NCBI GenBank assembly: GCA_005116895.1 | Contig: SWDO01000018.1 | Coordinates: forward strand, 12,892 to 63,809 | Length of the DNA stretch: 50,918 nt | Reading direction: 5' to 3' | Origin: Nitrospira sp. | GTDB taxonomy: Bacteria; Nitrospirota; Nitrospiria; Nitrospirales; Nitrospiraceae | Part shown: positions 44,339-50,918 of the stretch, piece after piece | Numbering within the stretch: the stretch's first letter is position 1 | Layout of the letters: each line of letters begins with the position of its first letter | Notes under the pieces: generated by a model | Database searches by the model: none | What the model was told of the DNA's origin: nothing | Seen by the model: only the letters and a program-made list of their open reading frames with translations | Position numbers and translations under genes: made by a program

Positions 44339-45306
44339 TAGTGATCCCCCTTCAGCAATCCTGTCGTCGTCCGCCCCACTTTCAGCAACGAGGCACTCTT
44401 TTTACAGAAGGCTTCAACCTGATTGGCGATCTGGTGGTACGCTTCCGCAGTCGGCGAGTCAGAGTTGAAGAGGGCAAAGGGTTCACCCGCGTCTGACTGT
44501 GTCACCACATCGGGATCGAGTGGAATCCGTCCCAAAAATGGGACGCCCATATCAAGCGCGGACGCTTCCCCACCACCCTTTCTGAATACATCAATCTGAG
44601 TATGACAATGTGGGCACTCCAGCCCACTCATGTTTTCCACGATCCCGACGATCGGCACCTCGCTATCCTTACAAAACGTCACCGACTTTCTGGAATCAAG
44701 CAGCGCCACTTCTTGTGGCGTCGTGACAATCACGGCGCCGCTCACCGTGCCGAGCAGATCAATGGTCGTGACCGACTCGTTCCCGGTTCCCGGCGGGAGA
44801 TCGATCAGGAGAAAATTCAAATCCTGCCAATCGACCCCTCCGAGCAGCTGATTGATGAATTCGTACTTGTAGGCATCGCGCCAGATAATCGGGTCATCCG
44901 AGTTCTGCAACAGAAACGACATCGAGGCGATCTTCAAATTATAGGCTTGGAAGGGAATAATCCCCCCGGACGTGCTGACCTTGAGCTTCTGACCTTCCGC
45001 ACCGACCATTTTCGGAATGTTGGGACCATGAATATCCATGTCACAGATTCCGACATGCCATCCCTTGAGCGCGAGGCTCACCGCAATGTTGGTCGTGCAG
45101 GTGCTTTTCCCCACGCCGCCCTTATTGCTCATGATGAGCACTTTGTGCTCGATGCGCTCCATCCGCTTGGCGACCAGCCATCGGCTATGTCCTTCTTTAT
45201 CCTTCTGGCACCGCTCGTTTTCGTCGCAGATGGCACAGGCCCACATATAGGTACAGGCGTCGCTGCTTCCACTTCCGCTATTGATGACATTGAGTTCACG
45301 TGCCAT
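44338..45306 (-). CDS. mrp: Mrp/NBP35-family P-loop Fe-S carrier ATPase
   Basis: The 322-residue protein has a deviant Walker A (SNKGGVGKSTCTTN), the switch DMDIHGPNIPKM, and the CxxC motif CPHCHTQ that coordinates the bridging Fe-S cluster. Its N-terminus adds a Cys-rich stretch (ACTYMWACAICDENERC) of the NBP35 type. It carries Fe-S clusters to target proteins. I chose the ATG at 45306. The frame extends 28 codons upstream, but lacks support there. It follows tatC by 43 nt and overlaps moeA. Confidence 0.9.
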   Translation of the reverse strand: MARELNVINSGSGSSDACTYMWACAICDENERCQKDKEGHSRWLVAKRMERIEHKVLIMSNKGGVGKSTCTTNIAVSLALKGWHVGICDMDIHGPNIPKMVGAEGQKLKVSTSGGIIPFQAYNLKIASMSFLLQNSDDPIIWRDAYKYEFINQLLGGVDWQDLNFLLIDLPPGTGNESVTTIDLLGTVSGAVIVTTPQEVALLDSRKSVTFCKDSEVPIVGIVENMSGLECPHCHTQIDVFRKGGGEASALDMGVPFLGRIPLDPDVVTQSDAGEPFALFNSDSPTAEAYHQIANQVEAFCKKSASLLKVGRTTTGLLKGDH

Positions 45307-45349
45307 AGGATTTCTTTTCTGCGACCATTGCTGTCGCTCGCCCTCGTCG

Positions 45350-46291
45350 TTAGTGGTGTCGTCCCTCGGGAACGCCGACATAATCATCACCCGAAGATTT
45401 CGGCATCGACATGCCCGAAGCAGTTCCCCCGGCCCCTACACCCGCCATGGCGACTGTCGGAACACCTGCCTGCTGACTTTCAGCAGATGCCTTCTTGCCA
45501 AATACCTTCGCGCCGAAGATGCCGACCCAGTAAAGAAGAAACATGGGGCCAGCCATCAACATCTGATTAAAGGGGTCCGGCGTAGGCGTCAGAATCGCGG
45601 CGATGATAAACGATCCTAACAACGCCCACTTCCAGTACTGAATCAGGAACGGCGCATCGACCCACCCCAACTTGGCCATGAGGGTGATGGCCAGCGGCAC
45701 TTCAAAGATCAGCCCAAAGACCGTCAAGAACCACAGGGCAAACCCGACATACTGGGCGATCGAGATTTGCGGCACGAATCCCGCGTTCACTCCGTACGAA
45801 ATCAAAAAATTCAAGGCAAAGGGAAGAATGAAAAAAAATGAGAACCCGACCCCTGCGTAGAATGCCAACGCGCTCACACAGACAAACGGCCCGACAAACC
45901 GTCGCTCCTGAGCATGCAGTCCCGGAACGACGAACCGCCAGATCTCATACAAGAGATACGGCATGGCAAGCACAATAGCAAACAGCCCCGCGACCTTGAC
46001 GTTCTGCCAGAGGGCCTCCGCCGGCGCAAGAAAGACAAACGGCACCGTTGGCAAATCGGTCGGCTCCCAAGTTAATTGACTCGGCACGAACATGTTCTGG
46101 AGCGGGACCCGCAGCCATTTAACCAGCGCATCGGCATAAAAAAATGTTCCCATGAACACGACCGCCAGGGCGATCACCGCACGGGTGAGCCGGACCTGGA
46201 ACTCCACGAGGTGTTCCATGACCGGCATCTTCTTGTCTTCCCGTGGCTTGAAGACTGAATCTTGCAGCCACTGGCTCAGCTTATTCAGCAC
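45350..46291 (-). CDS. tatC: Twin-arginine translocase subunit TatC
   Basis: The 313-residue protein has the TatC core, six membrane helices and the conserved segments (HLVEFQVRLTRAVIAL near the start; LPFALNFLISYGV; GLIFEVPLAI). It recognises twin-arginine signal peptides and forms the Tat receptor with TatB. The start is a GTG with GAGG 4 nt upstream. It has a C-terminal tail of about 45 residues rich in Ala, Gly and Ser that is absent from typical TatC. tatA and tatB are not in the window. It lies between degP and mrp, in line with export of Mo enzymes. Confidence 0.93.
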   Translation of the reverse strand: MLNKLSQWLQDSVFKPREDKKMPVMEHLVEFQVRLTRAVIALAVVFMGTFFYADALVKWLRVPLQNMFVPSQLTWEPTDLPTVPFVFLAPAEALWQNVKVAGLFAIVLAMPYLLYEIWRFVVPGLHAQERRFVGPFVCVSALAFYAGVGFSFFFILPFALNFLISYGVNAGFVPQISIAQYVGFALWFLTVFGLIFEVPLAITLMAKLGWVDAPFLIQYWKWALLGSFIIAAILTPTPDPFNQMLMAGPMFLLYWVGIFGAKVFGKKASAESQQAGVPTVAMAGVGAGGTASGMSMPKSSGDDYVGVPEGRHH

Positions 46292-46311
46292 AGAGCCTCG
46301 TACATTTTTGA

Positions 46312-46368
46312 ATCTGTCGATCCGACAATCTGATGATCAAGCCTCTGGGAATCACCAGATCGACAGAT
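46312..46368. repeat. 10-bp inverted repeat between degP and tatC
   Basis: ATCTGTCGAT (46312-46321) and ATCGACAGAT (46359-46368) are perfect inverted copies with a 37-nt loop that contains two further GAT-rich partial copies. It begins 23 nt after the degP stop and 21 nt before tatC. No T-run follows. It may be a spacer repeat or a stem that modulates the relative expression of the two genes. Confidence 0.45.
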
Positions 46369-46390
46369 CAACAAAATGCCCCTGTGCGTC

Positions 46391-47905
46391 TTACTTCGGA
46401 TTCACCGCCACAAACAGGCTGTTCCCCTGCCGATTGACCAACAGCACGGCGAGTTCGTCTTTCTTGATCTTTTCTGCGACCTTTTGATAATCGCCCAACG
46501 TCTTGATGGGCTCGTGATTGACTTCTTGGATGACATCACCACGCTGAAGCCCGGCTGCCTCTGCCTGCCCACCTGGCTCCACCGAGGTGATGACCACTCC
46601 GGCCATCTTCGTGGAAATATTCAACTGACTCATCAACGCATTATCCAGCGTTTGGACACGCAAGGACGCGAGCACATTGTCCGGCAGCTTCATCGTGTCG
46701 CCCGCATCCTTCGGCGGAGACGGCTCTTTCTTGGCCAGCAGTTCATCCGATGGGCGTTCGGCAACTTTCACCGCGATCAGCTGCTCCTTGCCCTCGCGCA
46801 ATACCTTGACCTGCGCGTCTTTTCCGACCATCGTTCGTGCGACAAGATTGCGCAGCTGGCTGACACTCTGCACTTCCTTGCCATTAAAGGCCACGACGAC
46901 ATCGCCTCGCTTGACTCCTGCGGCATGGGATGGGCCATTCTCATTGACATCGCTGATCAAGACCCCCTTCCGCTGCTCCGGGAGTTTGAACGATTTCGCC
47001 AAGGCCGGCGTAATTTCTTGGATCGCAACACCCATCCATCCTCGTACGACCTTGCCGGTTTTCTGCAGACTGTCCACGATATCGAGCGCGATGCTGCTGG
47101 GAATCGCAAACCCGATCCCTTCCGACCCTCCGGTGCGCGAGAAAATCGCGGTGTTGATCCCGATCAGATCTCCATTCATGTTGACGAGCGCTCCACCCGA
47201 ATTCCCAGGATTGATGGCCGCGTCGGTCTGAATGAAATCTTCATAGTCCGCAATGCCTACATTGCCACGCCCAAGGGCGCTGATGATGCCGAGCGTGACG
47301 GTCGAGCTCAGACCAAACGGACTTCCCACCGCCAGCACCAGATCACCGACTTGCAGTTTTTCATACTCCGCCCATTTCATCGACGGCAGATCCTTGGCCT
47401 CAATCTTGATGACCGCCAAATCCGTCTTTGGATCGGTGCCCACCACCTTTGCCGAAAACTCGCGCCGATCGCTGAGGGTCACCGTAATCTGCGTGGCTCC
47501 TTCAACGACGTGATTATTGGTCACGATGAACCCGTTGGCATCAAAGATGACTCCGGATCCCGCACTCTGATCCGGGCGGCCATGCGGCGCGGGTGGACCA
47601 TGCGGGTTTGACGGCGGAGTCGGCAATTCCCCGCCTCCCGGCTCATCGCCAGGAGGAGGGGGGGTACCGAACGGATTAGGCGGCATTCCTCCGCGTCTCC
47701 GGCTCCCTTCTCCTCCACCCGTCACCGCGATATTGACAACGGCTGGGGTGGTCTTTTTCACGATCTCCGAAAAGCCCTGAGCCCATGCTGGAGGGACTCC
47801 GGCAGCTGAGACAGGTGAGACGCATCCACTTCCGACAAGAGCACACAGGGCCAAGCCACCACCGATAAGCACGTTTGTCACTTGCTGAGTCCACGTCGTG
47901 ACCAT
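46391..47905 (-). CDS. degP: DegP/HtrA-type periplasmic serine protease
   Basis: The 504-residue protein has a signal sequence with a SGC lipobox-like end ([11 protein letters not shown]), a Pro-rich linker, and the trypsin-like domain with catalytic His in TNNHVVEG, Asp in TDLAVIKI, and Ser in GNSGGALV. Two PDZ domains follow ([10 protein letters not shown] and [15 protein letters not shown]). It degrades misfolded periplasmic proteins and can act as a chaperone. I chose the ATG at 47905, with GGAGG 9 nt upstream. It precedes tatC in the same direction. Confidence 0.93.
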   Translation of the reverse strand: MVTTWTQQVTNVLIGGGLALCALVGSGCVSPVSAAGVPPAWAQGFSEIVKKTTPAVVNIAVTGGGEGSRRRGGMPPNPFGTPPPPGDEPGGGELPTPPSNPHGPPAPHGRPDQSAGSGVIFDANGFIVTNNHVVEGATQITVTLSDRREFSAKVVGTDPKTDLAVIKIEAKDLPSMKWAEYEKLQVGDLVLAVGSPFGLSSTVTLGIISALGRGNVGIADYEDFIQTDAAINPGNSGGALVNMNGDLIGINTAIFSRTGGSEGIGFAIPSSIALDIVDSLQKTGKVVRGWMGVAIQEITPALAKSFKLPEQRKGVLISDVNENGPSHAAGVKRGDVVVAFNGKEVQSVSQLRNLVARTMVGKDAQVKVLREGKEQLIAVKVAERPSDELLAKKEPSPPKDAGDTMKLPDNVLASLRVQTLDNALMSQLNISTKMAGVVITSVEPGGQAEAAGLQRGDVIQEVNHEPIKTLGDYQKVAEKIKKDELAVLLVNRQGNSLFVAVNPK

Positions 47906-48146
47906 ATCTGAAATCCTCCAGGATGTGACTCTCATCGAGAGTACTATTGGGAACGAGCATTTCTATACATTGAACGCTTCATCTTACACTACTTTTTCAA
48001 CGAGCTTCAAAGAGGAAAAGTCCCTTTCAAAGCAAAGTCTGTCATGAGAGAAATCTAATCAAAGCCCTTCATCACCGTCCCAGAGGCATCCATGACGATT
48101 GCCTTTCATCTGATGTTTCCAGTACGGTGGCGGACGGCCGAGCGAA

Positions 48147-50000
48147 ATGGTCGCCATAGGTCATGCGGTGATTTCGACAGAACGACTCAATCATATCAGG
48201 CTCGTCACAGGGGCGTGGATTCTCTGCGTGCTGCTCCTTGCCGCGTGCGTCAAACCTCTTGAACTTCCCCCACTAGGGGACCCGTTGCCCGTCAGCGCCA
48301 AGCTGGACATGGCCCCACCGATCAAAGACCTGACGATTCGCTACAGCGATTCCTGCGGACAGCTCCAGGAAATTCCGCTGGGCGATCGACTCCAGGAGGC
48401 CGTACGGGAAGGCCTTCGGCGAACGTTCAACACGACGGTTGGCGACAGCGCCAGCGATACCGCCACACCTGATTATGTCATTCACGTTGATCTCGTCGAT
48501 TCATCGTTCGACCTCAATAAGGAGGCCTTGTACGATCGGGCCCCTGCCGTCTTACACCTCAACGCCATCGCTCGCATCCACGATCGAAAGGGAGCGTTGC
48601 TCCGTCAAACAGACATCAAAATTGCCCGCCAGGAACGGCTGCGGCTTGAACAGCTCTCCAAGAACTGCAACTATCTGATCGATCCCTTCATCCGCGATAC
48701 CGTCATCGATTTTGCGACACGTGTCTCTCTCAATGCCAGACAAGTCGTGACCGGCCAGGAAACCGCCTCCTCGACCGAGTTGAGTCCGATACCGATGGGA
48801 AGCGTGGGTGCATCCTCGGCGTCACCATCACAGGCTCTTCGATTTAAGGCGATGCTGCTCGACGAAAACAGTAATCTAATTCTTGAAGGAGGCGAGCATG
48901 TGCGGGTGCGCGTGGATATTATCAATGCGGGAACGAGAGTGATTGAGAGCGCCTCTGCGTCGCTCACCGGAACCCCGGTTGTCATCGAGCAATTCCCCGC
49001 CACGACACTGCCGATCCCGCCGCTCCAACCAGGCCAAACAAAATCCCTGGAGTTCATCGCGACCCTCCCCCCGACCAAGCAGGCACAACAGGCCGCGATC
49101 CATGTCACCGTCGCCGAATCGGGAGGAGCCGAGGCGCCGTCCCAAACCCTTTCGTTGACCATTCACCCAGCCGGGATCGGCCAGGACGACGTCAACCAAA
49201 TTCCCTCACCGGCGCCGGGCTTTCACCAGCCTCAGACCTACCTCGTCTCGATCGGGGTCGGCGCCTATCGCGATCCCAAGCTCACGCCCCGTCGCTTCGC
49301 CGCGACGGATGCGGAGACCGTCGCCGCCTATTTTCAGTCGGTCGGTGGCGTCCCCCCATCCAACGTCCGGCTGTTGCACAACCAGAAGGCGCTCCGCGCC
49401 GATATCCACGAAGCACTGTACGGCTGGCTCCCACAACATGCGGCCAAGGATGCCGTCGTGATCGTCTATTTTTCAGGACAGGCGATGGCCACGCCGTCCG
49501 GCGACATCTTGCTGACCCTGTATGACGGGAACGCTGGGGACTCGACGCGACTGTACCCACTCACTGATCTGGAGTCCGCCTTCGCCAGACTCAAGGCCAA
49601 ACAGATCATTTTCCTGTTCGACGGCATGGTCTCCAGACTGCGCAGCGATACTAAAGGGAAGCCCGCATCACCCCACTGGGAACTTGGCGGAGGACATACG
49701 GTCGGACTGATCGGGGGCGAAGATTTGACGAAGGGACTGGAAGACGACCAGCACCGCCATGGCCTCTTCACCTACTACCTCTTGAAAGGACTCCGAGGAG
49801 AGGCCGACACCAACCGCAACGGGACCGTTACATTCGGAGAACTCGCCGGCTACGTGCGCCAGAAAGTCGCCTGGGCGGCAAAGTCACAGTTCTATCAAGA
49901 GCAACGGCCCCTGCTATTTCCCCCACTCAAACCGGACGATCCAGCCGCCTCACTCGCCCTGACCTCCCTGCCTTCGCTCACTTCTTCAGAAGCGCCATAG
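48147..50000 (+). CDS. Caspase-like (C14-type fold) lipoprotein lacking catalytic residues
   Basis: The 617-residue protein has a lipoprotein signal (LCVLLLAACVKP), an N-terminal domain of about 160 residues, a CARDB-like beta domain (residues about 230-340), and a C-terminal caspase-like fold (about 365-590; SIGVGAYRDPKL, then AVVIVYFSGQA and IIFLFDGM). The positions that hold the catalytic His (normally SGHG) and Cys (normally DAC) are Gln 445 and Met 494. It should therefore be inactive as a protease. An EF-hand-like DTNRNGTVTFGEL sits near residue 555. A similar, frameshifted gene follows at 50.2 kb. It may act as a surface scaffold. Confidence 0.8.
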   Translation: MVAIGHAVISTERLNHIRLVTGAWILCVLLLAACVKPLELPPLGDPLPVSAKLDMAPPIKDLTIRYSDSCGQLQEIPLGDRLQEAVREGLRRTFNTTVGDSASDTATPDYVIHVDLVDSSFDLNKEALYDRAPAVLHLNAIARIHDRKGALLRQTDIKIARQERLRLEQLSKNCNYLIDPFIRDTVIDFATRVSLNARQVVTGQETASSTELSPIPMGSVGASSASPSQALRFKAMLLDENSNLILEGGEHVRVRVDIINAGTRVIESASASLTGTPVVIEQFPATTLPIPPLQPGQTKSLEFIATLPPTKQAQQAAIHVTVAESGGAEAPSQTLSLTIHPAGIGQDDVNQIPSPAPGFHQPQTYLVSIGVGAYRDPKLTPRRFAATDAETVAAYFQSVGGVPPSNVRLLHNQKALRADIHEALYGWLPQHAAKDAVVIVYFSGQAMATPSGDILLTLYDGNAGDSTRLYPLTDLESAFARLKAKQIIFLFDGMVSRLRSDTKGKPASPHWELGGGHTVGLIGGEDLTKGLEDDQHRHGLFTYYLLKGLRGEADTNRNGTVTFGELAGYVRQKVAWAAKSQFYQEQRPLLFPPLKPDDPAASLALTSLPSLTSSEAP

Positions 50001-50248
50001 ACTGCGCGACTCATATAATGGTTCGCAGGTAATCAACTCAATACACCACTCACTGTCCCCATCATCCTCGACAGACCAACATGCGAGATTTCGGACCATT
50101 CCGTTTGTATTTTTTGGTTACGTCGAGGATTAAACTGGCTCGCGTGATGCACGATACAAAATCCGACCCCAACTTCCCGTGGATAGCCAGTTGCTTTCGC
50201 CCTATATGTCCAGTACGGTGGCGGGAAACTGTCGCAACAGGTTCAGTC

Positions 50249-50918
50249 GTGACCCCTTACTGTAAGACACCTTCACTCCGACCATTCTCCACCGCGCGTC
50301 TGATCCTGGCCGGATGTACCGTCCTGCTGAGTACCGGATGCGCCTGGCACCTGGAAGTTCCTTCCCAGGGAGGACCACTGCCCTCTACCGTCACCATCGA
50401 GTCATCTCCTTCCAAAACCACCTCTGCGTCGCTGTCGAAACTTCGCTTCAAAGCCCTGCTGCTCGACGAGAACGGCAATTTGTTTCTGGAGAGCGGCGAA
50501 CAGATTCTGGTGCACGTGGATGTTGTCAATACCGGCTCAAGCCCGATCCAGAATGCCTCGGCCTCCCTCACCGGCACACCGTCGGTTATCGAACAATTCC
50601 CGTCGACGACGCTGACGATTCCCCCGCTACAACCGGGAGAAACCAAGTCGCTGGATTTTGCGGCAACCTTGCCCTCAAGCCTTCAACCGCAACAGGTCGA
50701 GATCCGTGTGTCCGTTATCGAATCAGAGGGAGCCGCTGCACGGCCTCAGGCGCTGCTGTTCATCATTCAGCCGGCTGGCGCCGGAGCCGACGGCGAGGAC
50801 CAGATCCCTGCTCCTGTCTCGGATTTTCACCAACCCCAGACCTACGTAGCCTCCATAGGATGTCGCGATCGTCTATTTTTCTGGACAAGCGATGATCACG
50901 CCGTCCGGCGACATCTTG
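50249..50918 (+). pseudogene. Second caspase-like lipoprotein gene, frameshifted, incomplete at window end
   Basis: From a GTG the frame encodes a signal with a lipobox (LLSTGC) and then LRFKALLLDENGNLFLESGE, which closely follows the CARDB-like part of the upstream gene. It lacks the N-terminal domain of about 150 residues. At 50861 there is a net deletion of 197 nt relative to copy 1 (its positions 49257-49454), after which the sequence matches copy 1 again (GTCGCGATCGTCTATTTTTC) but in another frame. The caspase-like part is thus lost. The gene runs off the window, so a compensating shift cannot be excluded. Confidence 0.7.

Noticed and set aside
1..50918. Possible CRISPR array or tRNA/rRNA genes
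   Set aside because: No regularly spaced direct repeats and no tRNA or rRNA-like sequences were seen by eye. A covariance-model scan was not possible here.

Overview
The window looks like a chromosomal segment of a moderately GC-rich, Gram-negative-type bacterium, most likely a member of the Nitrospirota (Nitrospira-like). This is an inference. It rests on the mix of a NapC-like hexaheme cytochrome, molybdenum-cofactor and Tat genes, an orphan nuoI, decayed and intact Crp/Fnr copies, RRM-type RNA-binding proteins and many tiny stress-type genes. No rRNA, tRNA or CRISPR array was recognised.

Layout. (1) 1-5.7 kb: the C-terminus of a PilB/GspE-type ATPase, a lipoprotein murein transglycosylase, one intact and one broken PilZ protein, an RhlE-type helicase with a good sigma70 promoter and long leader, then small genes including an RRM protein. 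(2) 5.9-15.5 kb: an 8.8-kb cyclic beta-1,2-glucan synthase gene preceded by an mlaC-like gene. (3) 15.5-21.3 kb: a gene graveyard (possible HhH, ferritin-like, acetate kinase and two Crp/Fnr remnants) around an intact P2-type cation ATPase and a VIT1/CCC1-like protein. (4) 21.3-28.2 kb: hflK-hflC, an intact Crp/Fnr regulator, a run of very small genes with strong ribosome binding sites, an XRE regulator with dyad symmetries upstream, and a lone nuoI. (5) 28.7-34.3 kb: a KimA-like permease, a secreted PKD-type protein, a candidate intergenic repeat, FtsH and an IS3 orfA remnant. (6) 34.3-39.6 kb: a DUF2059-type protein, an AbrB-Doc toxin-antitoxin pair, a putative aKG-HExxH peptide beta-hydroxylase divergent from rqcH, and an RRM glycine-rich protein with a clear terminator. 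(7) 39.8-47.9 kb: one leftward block, degP, tatC, mrp, moeA, mobB, hexaheme cytochrome, ABC ATPase, a membrane protein with a C-terminal CxxCH, and an ABC permease. (8) 48.1 kb to the end: two tandem caspase-like lipoprotein genes, the first lacking the catalytic His and Cys, the second frameshifted by a 197-nt net deletion.

Working together. Envelope maintenance dominates: transglycosylase, MlaC, periplasmic glucan, DegP, FtsH/HflKC and Tat. The leftward block on the right links Mo-cofactor synthesis, Fe-S delivery, Tat export and a quinol-type cytochrome, which fits an organism that makes periplasmic molybdoenzymes. The most unusual points are the pseudo-caspase pair, the hydroxylase beside rqcH, the CxxCH membrane protein inside an ABC operon, and the gene-remnant fusions around the P-type ATPase.
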